DNA from: Curvularia sp. ZM96
Lineage: Eukaryota; Ascomycota; Dothideomycetes; Pleosporales; Pleosporaceae
DNA: 64,000 nt
NCBI GenBank assembly: GCA_022457065.1
Contig: JAJGBQ010000004.1
Location: forward strand, 2,852,001 to 2,916,000
Direction of reading: 5' to 3'
A program made the position numbers and the translations under genes. Of this stretch, positions 1 to 11,698 are shown piece by piece; the first letter of the stretch is position 1, and every line of letters begins with the position of its first letter. The notes under the pieces are model-generated. The model had not been told where the DNA came from, made no database searches, and was given only the letters and a program-made list of their open reading frames with translations.

Positions 1-3000
1 CCTCCTACACTGATTCGTACCTGCCCACCGCAGCCATCCCGCCCTCGGCCACTTCCCTTGCTGAGCTCGCCCACTTGATCCGCCTCCAGGGCTACCAGGA
101 GCAGCGCAAAGCTCATTCCAGAGTCCGCCTACACCGCTGGCTCGTCTCGAGCGCTCTCTCGGCTCGTCTCGTACACTGCGGCGAACTGGCCTACCGCACC
201 CTTGTAGACAACTTCCGCTCCGACGACAAAAAGGCCTTTGCCTCGCTGTACAATGCCCTCAACGACGTCCGCAACTCGTGTGACGCCACCCGCCAGTATG
301 CCCTGCTCGAGCCGGACCTCGAATTTGCAAAGTCCAAGAGCATCAAGTCGGACAAGTCCCTCTCGGCTTCGACCTTCCTCAACGAGGTCCCCGCGAAGAT
401 CCTGGACGATCTTCTAGATTTCATTTCTGAGATTCGCACAAACCCAGAGTTTCTTGCTGCTCGCATTTCCAGTCTTTCGCAGCAAGAGCTCGCTTCTCTC
501 ACTTCCTTCCGTCAAGCCATGGATCCCATTGACTCCGTCATGGCCATGCAGGCCCGTGGCCGGAATGTAGGCTCACAGCGAACCCAGCAGCAGGGTGCTA
601 ATCCTATAGAACGACTCCTGTCCTTCCAGCGGCACGATCCCCTGTCCGCTCTCGTCTACACCATCTTTGCCAACTCATCGGGCCCGGATTCTGCAGAGGA
701 CCTTCGCCGTACCGATGTCTGGGCCACTGTTTGCGCCAAACTAATCAAGGACACCAAGATCAGCCACAACTTCATCAGGACCATTCTTGACGTCTGGGCA
801 GGTATGCGTGAATGGCCCGGTAAGGCAAACTTGGAGCTTTACCTCATGCAGACCCTCCAAGACGGCCAGTTCTTGCTTGAAAAAGCTGAGGAGTCTGGTG
901 TACGGGCTGGAGCACAGCCTGTGCCCCGCAGCACAAAGGACACAATTGCTGCGGACGAGTTCTTTGACAAGGCAGTGAAGCGCTTGTTTGAAGTTGTTGA
1001 TGATGAACCCAGTGCAGGTGGCATACCCGAAGGTGTCCTGGAAATTGGAAATGCCATTCTCCGCAAGTTGAATGAGGAGAACGAGAGAGGCGCCCGCAAA
1101 GCATCGCAGAATTTCTTTGTTTCGCGTTGGCTATTCTCTTCCTTCCTTTTGAATGCCATCATTCACCCCGAGGCATGTTTTTTTTTTCTCGCAATCAACT
1201 GCTGCAGCACTAACACTCAACAGACACATGGAATCATGATTGGTCATCACATCAGTGAACACGCCCGTCAGAAGATTCTCAAAGAAATTGCCATCAGAGC
1301 GCAAAAGCAGGTGCTTGACATGACATACAACTGGTACGGATTTCCGGTGAACAACTACACGGCAGATCGCTAATCACGTGCACAGGAAGCAGCAAATACC
1401 AGTCCTTCCGGAAATCCGCACCCACATTGAAAACATCCTGGCACGATTCAAGCACACCAAGACCCCTACCAAACCCATCTTGCTTCCTGCCAAGGCCATC
1501 ACCTCACCTAGGGAGACCGTTGAAGTGCAGCCCTTCATTGTCCTCTCCCCAGCTGACATCATCACCTTGGTCCACGCCCTCTTCCCAGAGCGTCGTCCAT
1601 CGTCGAGTCACATGGATACCGACAGCCAGCGCCGTGCTGGTCTAGCATCCTCCGCATCCTCCATGTCTGGCATGTCCGTCCCATTCCGCAATGCGGCTGC
1701 TTCCATGACCGACGCAAGCTCCATTCTCAGTGCTAGTGCTTCATCAATGACTAGCGATCAGACCTCGCGCGAGCCACTCTTGGACAACAACTCAACCTCA
1801 ACAGAACAGCAGACTGATGCTAAACCCGCTCCAACAGAGCTTTACGGAAAACGTCTGCGCATGGCATGCTCCGAAATGACTCGCATCCTTGGCACTGAAG
1901 CCGCATCCGGCTCATGCCATCCATGTGCTGAAAGATGGGCCGTTTTGTACATCTCTGCTGATGGCAAACAGCTCAAACCGCGCATGCGCAAAGACTTTGA
2001 TGACGAAGATGAGCATGACGAAGACTCCCCAGATAGCGATAGCAGCGATGATGAGGGTGCTACTGACAGATTTGATCTGGGTCACGATTACCACCAACTG
2101 AAGGAGGCGATTGTCAAGCTCGTAGAAGACTACGAGATACCGAAAACCTTGGCACCAGACAGCGAATCAAAGAACTTCAGCAATCGCATGACCACGCGTA
2201 AAAGCACGCGTGGTCGAGGACCAATCCGAAATGTCAGCGAGAATCTGGGGTCCCGCAACCCTTACAACTCAGCCCAGAGTCATAGTCAGCTCACAAACAT
2301 GATTGCAAGCCAGCGAAGTGGCTCGTCACGTCGTTCTCCTCAGATTCCCAGGAGCCACAGCAATCCTCAAGTCGGTGAGAAACAAGAAAACAGCTCGGTA
2401 CTGGTCACAATGCTTGAAACAGCAATGTACCAATGCCAGGCACGATCTGATTTTGTCAACGCACACATGTACTACAAGACGCTCCAGAGTCTGCGAAGAC
2501 TCAGCTCACCAACGCTGGTCAAGAACGGATACGCTGCCCTGCTCAACTACTTCTCCCGTGGTCCAAGGGACTCGCTCAGCAAAGCAGCCAACGCCATCGA
2601 GGAGTTTGAAGCTTGGTTTGTGTGGCTCAAGCAGTCTCAAGAGAGGTCCGACGGCATCGTGAACGAGATGATGCTTTCCTTCAAGAACCTCAGAGACAAG
2701 ATGTGGTACATTACCGATGTCCGCACGTCCAAGCCATACGAAGATGCCAGAAATGTGGCGCTCGCACTCAAGATCATGGACCAGCAGTCCAAGACGCTCA
2801 ACGCCAAGGGCCCATCCACATCTCGATCTCGAAACACCAGCTTTTTACGACAGAACGAGGCTCAGCTCGTCGACCTCATGGCCGCTTCACAAGATTTCGG
2901 TGGTCCCAACAAGCTCTCAGATGAGCAGTCGGAGATTACCCTCAAGTGGCTCATGCAATATGGTGTTGAGAACTTTTGCAAGGGCGAGGAGCGAATTCAC

Positions 3001-4935
3001 CGCTTTTGTCTCGAAGTTGACAAGTGCGTCACCAAGGTTATTGGCGAGGGTCTCCTTGATGGGCCAGTTCTTTGGGCCAGTGACTTGTACCAGCGCGACC
3101 GCCAGATCCTTGAAAGCGGCCGACAAAAGGGAGACCTCTTCTTGACCGGTGTTGGCACGCTTTCTATCGCGGGTGACGAAGAGTACGAGACGCATGGCCG
3201 GCCTGGCACACGCAATCCCGACTTCTCCCAGCGCACCAGTCACGGTAGCCTCCGGTCTGCTGCCAACCGCAACGGCTCATCGAGCTTTGAACACAGCCCC
3301 TGGGGAAGAAACCCCATGGATTCTCATGACTACTTTGGCGCATCGTCTCCAGTCCTGTCTATCGACCCAACGGCTACCTTCTGGTCGCCATTCCAGACAC
3401 AAGCGCAGTCACCAACCAACGCAACAAGCATTCGTCCACGGACGGCCTCGTCTTCCAAGGGTACCGTCATGCTCAAGCAGTCGGCCACAGTCAACGAGGA
3501 CAAACGCCGCTTTATGCTTGACTTGAAGCAGACGCTTACAGGTCTTCTACTGAGCGACCTGGGAATGATGGTCTTTGCCAACGGTAGTGAGACTGACTCA
3601 TGGTTCGGTGGTGACCTGCTTGAGGACTGCATTGAGCGCAGAGACGAAGAGGAGCGCAGGCGCAAGAACAAGCTGGCCAAGAAGAAGAGTTCAAAGAACA
3701 TCCGAAAGCAGACTGTTGACCAGCGGAACTTGCCCCTGGAAGCACTTGGCCGCAACGAGCGCAGTGCTGCCGCACCTCCCGTTGCAACCCTGCAGCATGC
3801 TGCAGCTGCCGATGCTCATCATTCAGCTGGCGAACACTCGTCAGCCTCTAGTGATGCTACTTCACGATCGTCTGGCAATGCTGCTGCAAAGAAAGCCGGG
3901 CTTTTGGACTTCCCATACAACGTTGCCTTTCAACGTCTGCTCAGTAGGTTTCAGACACACCCTAACCCCTTCTCCAAGCTGCATGCATTGTATGAATTGG
4001 AACTCCTCATCATTGCTTCGTTGTCTTCTCGAACTGGTCGCTCCTACAATAACAATCGCCGGGATACCCTTCCTGCTGTTCCCCAGTCGCCCACCTTGGG
4101 CGCCATGCCAGAACTCAGCTCTCGCGAGCCAGCCACCCAGACTTCGCGCGCACACAACTTGGAGGAAGCCATTGCCAACTGCGAAGAGCGTCGTTCTCAA
4201 AGCATGAACGTGGAACGCGTGAGCAACGCGTCTCCTCTGCCTCGCAACGGTGCTCGCTCTCCAGTCGGACCGCCTAGCACAGATATGATCGTCGAGGTCA
4301 TTCAAGGGCTGTTGCGCGACTCCAACATCCGCCCCAAGACTCTCTTCAGAGACTTGCAGTTTATCGCGTCCTTTGTACCAGCACAGATGCTGGACAAGAC
4401 TGCGCGTGGCAAAGCCTTCTGGGATGTCGGCCTTGCTGCTCTCGGCTTGAAACAAGATGTCTGCCGCATCATGGTCGAGCTCGTGGATGAGGTCATTACC
4501 CAGAACTCAAAACGCGATGCTGGCAAAGCACTCGGCGGCGGCATGACTGAGAAGGCCGGTGGATCGTCCGCTTTCCCATCACAGGGCGAAGAGCCCATGT
4601 CCAAGTACACCATGGAAGATGCAGGACGCATGCTCCTCATCACTGCAAAGGAAGGCGACTCAGTTGCCGAGCGTGAACTTGCCATCTTTTACCTCACCTC
4701 ACCTGAGCTCATCCATCGTACCGTACTGCCGCTTACCAAGCCCAGTGAGGTCTTTAAGACTGAGCTTCTCAACCGCGAGAAGCGAGCCTCGCAGGATCCT
4801 GCACGCAGTGACCCCATGACCATGTGCGTTGCACAGCACTGGATGGAGCAGTCCATGAAGGGTGGCGACCAACTTGCTGCCAAGTACCTGCGCCAGCGTA
4901 GTGAGCTGGAGAGCATCAACCCAACCAGGGCGTAG
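1..4935 (+). CDS. Large RasGAP-like regulatory protein, 5' partial
   Basis: The reading frame is already open at base 3, so the start lies upstream of the window. Proposed exons are <1-1172, 1224-1333 and 1386-4935, giving about 1,609 visible residues. The second intron (1334-1385) is GT-AG; the first (1173-1223) appears to be GC-AG. Around residues 370-400 the run FFVSRWLFSSFLLNAIIHPE followed by an HGIM segment resembles the FLFLRFINPAI signature of RasGAP domains (IQGAP and GAPVD1 type). The middle is serine-rich and acidic, probably disordered, and the C-terminus (SKYTMEDAGRMLLI, then CVAQHWMEQSMKGGD) looks like Sel1/TPR-type helical repeats. Role inferred: a scaffold or GTPase regulator in the cytoplasm. 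The gene is certain; the RasGAP assignment is moderate and rests on one motif. It converges on the next gene. Confidence 0.75.
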
Positions 4936-6726
4936 TATGTCTTTTTGCGCATTTGGTGTTCGACTTCTGCATTGATACCCCTACATTTCAACCATTAACT
5001 TCCGTATTTTTGCGTGTTGCGCACACAGACATGATTCATGGCCCTGAAGATGGACAGCCAGTTTATGCATAGCGAGGGAGTTTCTTTACGTTTCTTTACC
5101 ATCCCTTGCTCTTACGTTGTTGTTTTTTTGTTCGTCATTCAAATTTCTACCAAGCATGATTCCCCCACTATACTGTTACCTTTTGCGCGCGCTTGAGACG
5201 AACCTTTTCCCAGTTCTGTTGTCTTTACCAGCCTGCCCTTTTTTTTCGCGCCCATACCAGCGCATTGCGAGAGACTGAAGGACACACATGAATGCTCATA
5301 TGTGTTTTCTATGCGCCATGTAGAAGTCCCAAGATGGACTAAAGGGGTATACACTCAAACGGGTAAACGATTTACATGAACTCTTTTTTTTTCTACTGCC
5401 GCTGAGAAAGTACACACTGCATGTGTTGTGGATCAACAACAACAACAATCTCAGTGAATGACGCCTTTTTTTTTTCTTCTCTTCGTCTGGCAGAGAGGGT
5501 AATGAACACACGAGATCAACGAAACATGGACTGGGCAACGACGATATACGATTGGGATGGGGGGTTGTGGGTATTTAAAAAAAGATGAGAACACGTAGTA
5601 AGCTAACGAATTTCCTTTTTCTTTTCCTTCATCTTCTTCTTCTTCTTTTCTGCTATCGGAGAATCATGCACAAACGGATCCGCAGCAATATATATACATA
5701 TATAATTTTTGCGCCTTAGACGGTGGGCTAAAGCGTATGCCGTGTGTGTATGTGTATATGTGTGTGTATAGCGAGGTCTAGTGGGTATTGTATACAGAAA
5801 TCTTGCGATAACTATAGACTTGTCTTTTTTTTTGCTCACCTGTTCTGCTTCTTCTTCCTGCTCGTGTGTTTTTTATTAGACTTGCGCGTACGTACGGTGA
5901 CTGGGAAGACGTCTTCGTTTGCAATGGTATCCGTTTCGATGCGAGCAGAAGGAGGTAGTGTGAGGGTGTAGTAAGTACGAGACCACAGCACCAACTAGAG
6001 TGGACGATATTAGAGCAGCTGCTACAGCAGCCACATATAGGAGAGAGAGGTAAGTGTAGAAAGTTGCATTCTAATCCTTGAAAAAGTAGAAGGACGATCA
6101 GTCAAAACTGTCGTGAAGTCGATGTCTCCTCTCCCTACTGCAGTAGGTGCCTCATATACTATCTGCTCTTAGGCACCTGATGTCGTCCGGTGACGTGGGT
6201 CACCTGACTAGTCACGTTGTGCACTGGCACAGTAAGGTGAAGTGCACGTGTCAATACCACGTTGCCTAGACGTGGTGATGTTGGAAATGTAGCATCAAGT
6301 CGAGTTCGTTGTCTGTTTTGGCCTTGCTACTTGGGGATCTTGGAGCAACGTGCATACGGAAGGTGAGTAGCCGTAGAAGTTGAACGAGAGACACAGAGAG
6401 AGGGAGGGCTGTTCCCATTGTCTTCAAAGGTATATATATTACTAATTCATAACCATTGGACTACACGATGCTCTTTTTTTTCGCACTTTTAGCAATCTAT
6501 GTAGCTATGGGCCTTTTGGGGAGGCTCAGGAAGGGTATATATATGTGTGTGTATGTAGCATTTAGGGTTAAATACAGTGCTATGTAAACATGATATGTAT
6601 TACATGGGTCTTGATATGCATTTGTAGCTAGTGTGTGTTCTCAGTTTCCTTGGCGCTAACAGCAAAAGCAGTGGTGGTTGTATCCGGGGTTAAATCACAC
6701 TTTCAGAAGAAGTGGCTTTGTGTGTT
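4936..6726. other. Convergent intergenic region, 1.8 kb
   Basis: This lies between two converging 3' ends. It holds T-rich 3' UTR-like sequence, dinucleotide runs (AT-rich at about 5686-5704, TG-rich at about 5742-5770, AT/TG at about 6535-6555) and a cluster of palindromes near 6190-6280. Short ORFs here are low complexity. I see no gene. Confidence 0.6.
6189..6214. promoter_or_regulatory. Back-to-back palindromes (possible factor-binding site)
   Basis: GGTGAC-GTGG-GTCACC (6189-6204) is an inverted repeat with perfect 6-bp arms. It abuts TGACTAGTCA (6205-6214), a perfect 10-bp palindrome. More ACGTG/CACGT cores follow up to about 6280. These resemble bZIP or bHLH targets, but they sit between two convergent 3' ends where no promoter is expected, so the function is unknown. 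Confidence 0.35.
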
Positions 6727-8028
6727 TCAGACGTCTCGCCAGGAGTTTGGTATTGCGCGAACGGACGCCTCGGTGTAGTCGTCATTGTCGTCTTCGGCGT
6801 AGGCTTGGTACTGCTGCGGCGATAGATTCAAGTTCTCTCGGATTGTGGTAATGGGGAGTATGGCTGTTTGTGCCAGGAGCCGTGGGGCTGGTGGTACTGT
6901 ATGGTTGAGGCAGGGTTTGGGGTACGCGAGTGATTTGGGGGAGATGCGAGGAGCAAGTGGCGTTTTATCGACATGGAAAAGTCGGGCTTCAAGATCTCTG
7001 ACTGTTTTCGCGAGGGCATTTGCTTGATGGAGCAATTCAGAGGGATGGGGAGGTTCGGGATGCGAGGATGGAGATGTTTGAGACGTGCGTGTGTCGAGAG
7101 TTTGAATGTATTCCGCTGTGTGCTCCCTCGGGCTTGGGCTTGGTGGCTGGCGGCAGCAGCATCGATCCCAGGAGTTTGTGTTGCTTGCCGTTATTTCTTC
7201 TGAAATATGGCTTTGATGAAAGCAGGGATTGGCAGTTGGAGGATCGGGCTCGTACGCATATTCGAAACTGGAGGCATCTGAGGTGGTGCCAGCCCATCCT
7301 TCATTCGAATACACTACTAGTTCCCAACCCCCGCTTTGAGCATTACGGAGCCTGGCAGTACCTTTCTTCAGCATATCCAACTCGTAGGATTCCAGCTGCA
7401 TCTTGAGCGCCTTCCATTCGTCCAAGTCTCTGAAAGCAGCTCCATACGTTTTGACACACATCATCTCTCCATTGCAGTACCATTTAACAATGACTTGCCC
7501 ACCCTCGAACCACCAGTGATACCCGATCTTGTCCTCTTCAAAACACATCGATCGCCGGACTGCATATCTCTCGAACCCTGGCTTGTGTTGGAAGTCATAC
7601 AACCGCCTCGCGTACCACGCAACCACCGACGGCCCGCATTCGAAATGAATGGCATTACAGTCCCAGAAGAAGGTAGTCAGTCCGTGGAAGAAATCGAATA
7701 CAGGGAAGCCGTGCCCGGCAGCCCAAGCCCCATTCTCAATCTCCGTGAGTTGATCGGCGCTTGAGAGCCTGGCGGAAATCTCCTGTTGGACATCAAGGAC
7801 ACTGTACATGCCTATATGCCCCATTCTATTTGTTACGTCGTCGAGATTGGCTGTTAGATAGTCGTGCAGAGTGGCGAGCTCGATTGGGCGCAGTGGACTT
7901 AGCCAATCCATGTTGAATGGTATGGAGAAATAGAAGTCTGAGCCAGTTGGAAGCTTCAGGGAGTACGTGTTTGGGCGTGCTAGGAACTCCTGGGAGTATA
8001 AAGGGTCTGGTCGCACGAGGAAGGACAT
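6727..8028 (-). CDS. Hypothetical protein, 433 aa
   Basis: Single-exon frame starting at the first ATG (MSFLVRPDPLYSQEF). I do not recognise a family. Residues 1-270 look folded, rich in tryptophan and aromatic residues (for example HWWFEGGQVIVKWYCNGEMM around residues 170-190). Residues 280-433 are proline- and serine-rich with a short helical stretch (ELLHQANALAKTVRDLEARL), then an acidic tail. There is no signal peptide or membrane segment. It is transcribed away from the adjacent HET gene's 3' end, on the same strand. Coding status is supported by length and amino acid composition only. Confidence 0.7.
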   Translation of the reverse strand: MSFLVRPDPLYSQEFLARPNTYSLKLPTGSDFYFSIPFNMDWLSPLRPIELATLHDYLTANLDDVTNRMGHIGMYSVLDVQQEISARLSSADQLTEIENGAWAAGHGFPVFDFFHGLTTFFWDCNAIHFECGPSVVAWYARRLYDFQHKPGFERYAVRRSMCFEEDKIGYHWWFEGGQVIVKWYCNGEMMCVKTYGAAFRDLDEWKALKMQLESYELDMLKKGTARLRNAQSGGWELVVYSNEGWAGTTSDASSFEYAYEPDPPTANPCFHQSHISEEITASNTNSWDRCCCRQPPSPSPREHTAEYIQTLDTRTSQTSPSSHPEPPHPSELLHQANALAKTVRDLEARLFHVDKTPLAPRISPKSLAYPKPCLNHTVPPAPRLLAQTAILPITTIRENLNLSPQQYQAYAEDDNDDYTEASVRAIPNSWRDV

Positions 8029-8680
8029 GGTTTGTAGAAGTTGATTGGAGTTGTAAATGGGGTATCTTCTGAGACTTTGAGCGGCCGAGGTAGAATGCAG
8101 TCAAGATCTGAGATCTTGTGTAGGAAGAAGAGCAAGCTTATATGCTTCTTAGTCATTGCTGAACTAGGGCGTTTGTGTCCTTCAATAAGCGCAGACTGCC
8201 AACGTACATTGAATTGCCAGTGATTTGGTGCAACGTTGTGGAGACGTGTTAGAGTTGCGATTGAAACGTGCGTCACAAGCCATGAAGTATATTTTCATAG
8301 GCCCACGATGCGATTAGGTGTCATAGGGTAGTGGCCGAATTCAGTATTGCAGGAGTTATCGCGCGGAAAGGCACACAACTATATTCACACTAACGTAGCA
8401 AATCTGCAAACACAGCCTCTAGTTAGCAATGCCAAACGGTTTCTCCTCTCACGGGATCAATCACGCAAACCAGAAGAGGTTCAGAGAATTCAGTGTTGAC
8501 TAGGGCGGCCCACGGCTGCTATGTTGGCTAATGTTGTTTATATCCTTCACACTGTATATGCGGTCCGTCTATAGTAATTCCAACTACTTAGGAGATCTGA
8601 CAACTATGGCAAGAGCGATCATGCTCACCGTATGACCAGGGTATAGCTGCTTCGTTTTAACTTCAGCTAAAAAACAACAA
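8029..8680. other. Intergenic, 650 bp
   Basis: Spacer between the hypothetical gene's start and the HET gene's stop, both on the minus strand. It should contain the promoter of the hypothetical gene. No ORF, repeat or RNA gene is recognisable. Confidence 0.5.
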
Positions 8681-10648
8681 CTATTCAAGTTCAATATAAC
8701 CCCATGGACCATCTTTTTCCGCCTCTCCATCCATGATACCATCAACGTATGCCTCACTCACAATCATAAATTTCTCGCCAACCGGCCTGAGAATGAAAGG
8801 TGTCTGCACGCCGCCGAACAAAGCTACAACGTCGCCTTCCTTGACTTCCATAGAACAGATGCCTAGTCGACCCTTGACAGTAATGAAAGGCGACCTTCCG
8901 TCACTGATCCTTAGAATATCATGGATCGCTTTATCTTCGTCTGTGAGACCATCCCTGGTCGGATCTAAAGACCCAAACCGTTGGAGCGCTTTATGTAACT
9001 GGAAAAGCCCATCATTTTTCTCTCCATCGAGACTCACCTTTTCGAGAAGACCAATGGTTTGAGGGAACAGGTTCTCTCTTTCCAGCGAACCACTCGTATT
9101 GAACTTCATACCTGCGTGCAATACTCTGGCTGCAGTTTCCAAACACACCTTGGAATCTAGGTACAATTCCTTAACAAGCCGAGTGAGTTTTACAATAAGA
9201 TGAAGCCACTCTAGTGAATATGCGCACTTAGAAAGGCCAGAAATCCTGTTGACATTTTCCTGATGAAGAATTTGATCGCAGATGGTACCCTTTATCATTA
9301 TATTAGGATCTTTAAATGCAAAGCAGATCTTCTCCTCCGACCCAAAAGCGCGAAATCGAGGTTTGAGGCTCATGTAATCTCTTTCATAGTATTGTAGAGT
9401 TCCCAAACTCGGTTTGGACCAATCTGGTACCCAGGAAGGTAGGCGGCCTGTTCGCGTGACGCCGCAAGCTTGTGATAGAAGCGAAATGTTACCTTGCCTT
9501 AGCATAGCAAGCATAACAGTCGTATAAATCTCATCTTTTGGATTTTTATAATCGGGATGGACATGAAATTTCTCCAGCTCTTCTTTGTCGTTGACAATAT
9601 TTAGGAGAGCGAATATTTTGTCGCGAGGATCGGTAGCATTCAGACTTTGACTCCCTCCCCAGTTCTTGTCGTATGCTGGCTGTTGACAGCTTGTTGCTCG
9701 GAGGATTTCTACCAATGAGTAGTCTTTTGTTTGGTATACTTTCGACATTGATAGCATAAGATGAACTCTTATTGGAGCTATAGGCAAGAGCTCCTTTTGG
9801 TAGTTTGACAAAAGTTGATTTTGTCGTAGCTTCGATGACAACACCTCCCAAAAGGCGTGATATGCTTCAAAAGCAGCATAAAATCTTTGGCGAGAGATCC
9901 GCTTTGTTCCGCAGACGAACTGGGCCTGTTTCGGTAACGAGATTTCCTGCAAAACCCATACTCGCCCCCACCACGGCCGTCGAAAAAGACGGTCCAGATC
10001 AGCGACCCGGATCAAATATTCGTGGGGATCGAAGCCACCAATCGCATGCAATAAAATACCGACTATGAGTATGTATGTCGGTAATAATCCTTTATGGGCG
10101 ATGAGCCCGGTAAGATTAGCGACCGTTGGGTTGATCTTCATGATCGCTTCCCATATGTATTGAGAGGGCAAGATGTTGATATGGAGGCCGCATAGTTCCG
10201 CAATTGAACCCAATGCGTTCAGACGGTCCATAACCATATCGCTGTTGTCCTCGGATGGCCCAAGCCAAGCCACTACCTCTAACGTGTTTCGGTAGATTTC
10301 ACCCATTAATGCAACCTGCCATCCCTTCTCTTCATCGTCCGCCTGATTGATGCAAATCGCGTCGATCCATATGACCATAGTTTCTGGGCCCACAAGACTA
10401 ACCAGTGCTTCAAACAGGTTCTTCGTGACCTCGAAAGTATGTCCGTTCAGTAAGATTTCTCTCCGGTTGGACTGATCTCCCCAAACGTAGGATAAAGCAA
10501 AGTAGGGCGGAGACTGATCAATACTGACGTGGAATATGGAACAAGTGGGTAGGAAATCGTTCGGCCATTGATTTCTTGGAAGTAGCTTTAGGAGCCTTAT
10601 TTCGCGTTTTGCGCGGTGTAGTGGTTGGTGCTGAAAAGGGGTTGTCAT
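8681..10648 (-). CDS. HET domain (heterokaryon incompatibility) protein, 655 aa
   Basis: One intact exon. The HET domain runs from about residue 48 to 210, with the hallmark blocks FALSYVWGD, the later VIWIDAICINQADDEEKGWQ and the YRNTLEVVAWLGPSEDNS segment. The C-terminus has the usual HET-family barrel-like end (EGDVVALFGGVQTPFILRPV). HET proteins of this kind are known to trigger cell death when genetically different fungal hyphae fuse; which allele or partner this one senses cannot be told. No NACHT, WD40 or ankyrin region follows, so it is the HET-plus-unknown-C-terminal architecture. It is intact, in contrast to the interrupted HET gene at 47111-48901. Confidence 0.93.
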   Translation of the reverse strand: MTTPFQHQPLHRAKREIRLLKLLPRNQWPNDFLPTCSIFHVSIDQSPPYFALSYVWGDQSNRREILLNGHTFEVTKNLFEALVSLVGPETMVIWIDAICINQADDEEKGWQVALMGEIYRNTLEVVAWLGPSEDNSDMVMDRLNALGSIAELCGLHINILPSQYIWEAIMKINPTVANLTGLIAHKGLLPTYILIVGILLHAIGGFDPHEYLIRVADLDRLFRRPWWGRVWVLQEISLPKQAQFVCGTKRISRQRFYAAFEAYHAFWEVLSSKLRQNQLLSNYQKELLPIAPIRVHLMLSMSKVYQTKDYSLVEILRATSCQQPAYDKNWGGSQSLNATDPRDKIFALLNIVNDKEELEKFHVHPDYKNPKDEIYTTVMLAMLRQGNISLLSQACGVTRTGRLPSWVPDWSKPSLGTLQYYERDYMSLKPRFRAFGSEEKICFAFKDPNIMIKGTICDQILHQENVNRISGLSKCAYSLEWLHLIVKLTRLVKELYLDSKVCLETAARVLHAGMKFNTSGSLERENLFPQTIGLLEKVSLDGEKNDGLFQLHKALQRFGSLDPTRDGLTDEDKAIHDILRISDGRSPFITVKGRLGICSMEVKEGDVVALFGGVQTPFILRPVGEKFMIVSEAYVDGIMDGEAEKDGPWGYIELE

Positions 10649-10879
10649 GGCTAGTGAGTCGGAGAGTTTGAGCGAAAGAGATAATATGATGTGAACGTAG
10701 ACTTATTCAGAGAGATTTGAGTAGAAATAGAATCACGCTCGATTTATCAGACATAATGCGACGATCAGGCTGAGGCTGAGTAGAGGCAAGTAGGCAACAG
10801 TACCAAGAAGTGCGGGGCTTTGGTCCTTCGACCCACCAACAAGGCTGAGAACAATGTATCTCATTGCAACTATTTGGTC

Positions 10880-11698
10880 CTACCAAGGGTACTCTCCAGA
10901 GTTATGAATAAATTTGCCCATGTCTGCATCCCTCTTCCCATCCACAAGCTCCACGATACTCTCGACCGTCTTCTCAGCACTCCGCGCGCCGAACTCTTGC
11001 TTGTTATGGGGACCAAGGTTTGAGACTGTGAAGCCTGGGTCATAACAAAATACCTTGATCTTCTTGTCCGCTTCACCTCCAGCTCCTGCGTCATTTTCCT
11101 CTGGCTGCGGCCCCGTCGCATCAACCTGCTTCACACCGAGCCCAAACTCAACGTAGAGGCATGTAGTCAGCATGTTGAATGCTACCTTACTTGCACGATA
11201 CGGAATGCCCTGGATCTTGTACATGGGACTTTCTGGAAAAAGCCTTCGACCGATACTTCCAGCACCTGAAGACACGTTGATGATTCTCGGATTTTCACTC
11301 TTTTTCAGCAACGGTATGACCGCTTTTGTGAGCAGCCATGGTCCCGTAGCATTGATGTCGAACGCCGCGGCCAGCCTTTCGCGCTCGGTTGCGCCTTCAG
11401 GATATGCGACGGCAGCGTTGTTGAATAGGACGTCGAGTTTACCATGTGTTTCTCTGATGTGTGCGGCGGCCTGACTGATTTGTTCATCGCTCTGCACGTC
11501 AAGGTGCATCAGTTCGATACTGCCGGGAAGGTTGCGAGATTGCAGATCTTGCAACGCCGCTGAACCCTTGCTTGTACTGCGCGCGCCGAGAAGGACGTGA
11601 TAGGTGCCTCTTTGAAGAAGTTGGTGTGCAATCTCAAAGCCAATCCCCGAGTTTGCGCCAGTAATGAGAGCGATCTCTTTCTTCAGTACAGATACCAT
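10880..11698 (-). CDS. Short-chain dehydrogenase/reductase, 272 aa
   Basis: Single exon, beginning MVSVLKKEIALITGANSGIG. Rossmann-fold SDR: the cofactor loop TGANSGIG is at residues about 13-20, the NNAAV motif near residue 92, the catalytic Ser is in NVSSGAGS, and the YRASK motif supplies Tyr and Lys near residues 166-170. The ARS cluster after the second strand suggests NADP(H) preference. The length matches classical SDRs. The substrate is unknown. It lies 0.7 kb downstream of the cysteine-synthase/rhodanese gene on the same strand, so a shared pathway is possible but unproven. Confidence 0.93.
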   Translation of the reverse strand: MVSVLKKEIALITGANSGIGFEIAHQLLQRGTYHVLLGARSTSKGSAALQDLQSRNLPGSIELMHLDVQSDEQISQAAAHIRETHGKLDVLFNNAAVAYPEGATERERLAAAFDINATGPWLLTKAVIPLLKKSENPRIINVSSGAGSIGRRLFPESPMYKIQGIPYRASKVAFNMLTTCLYVEFGLGVKQVDATGPQPEENDAGAGGEADKKIKVFCYDPGFTVSNLGPHNKQEFGARSAEKTVESIVELVDGKRDADMGKFIHNSGEYPW

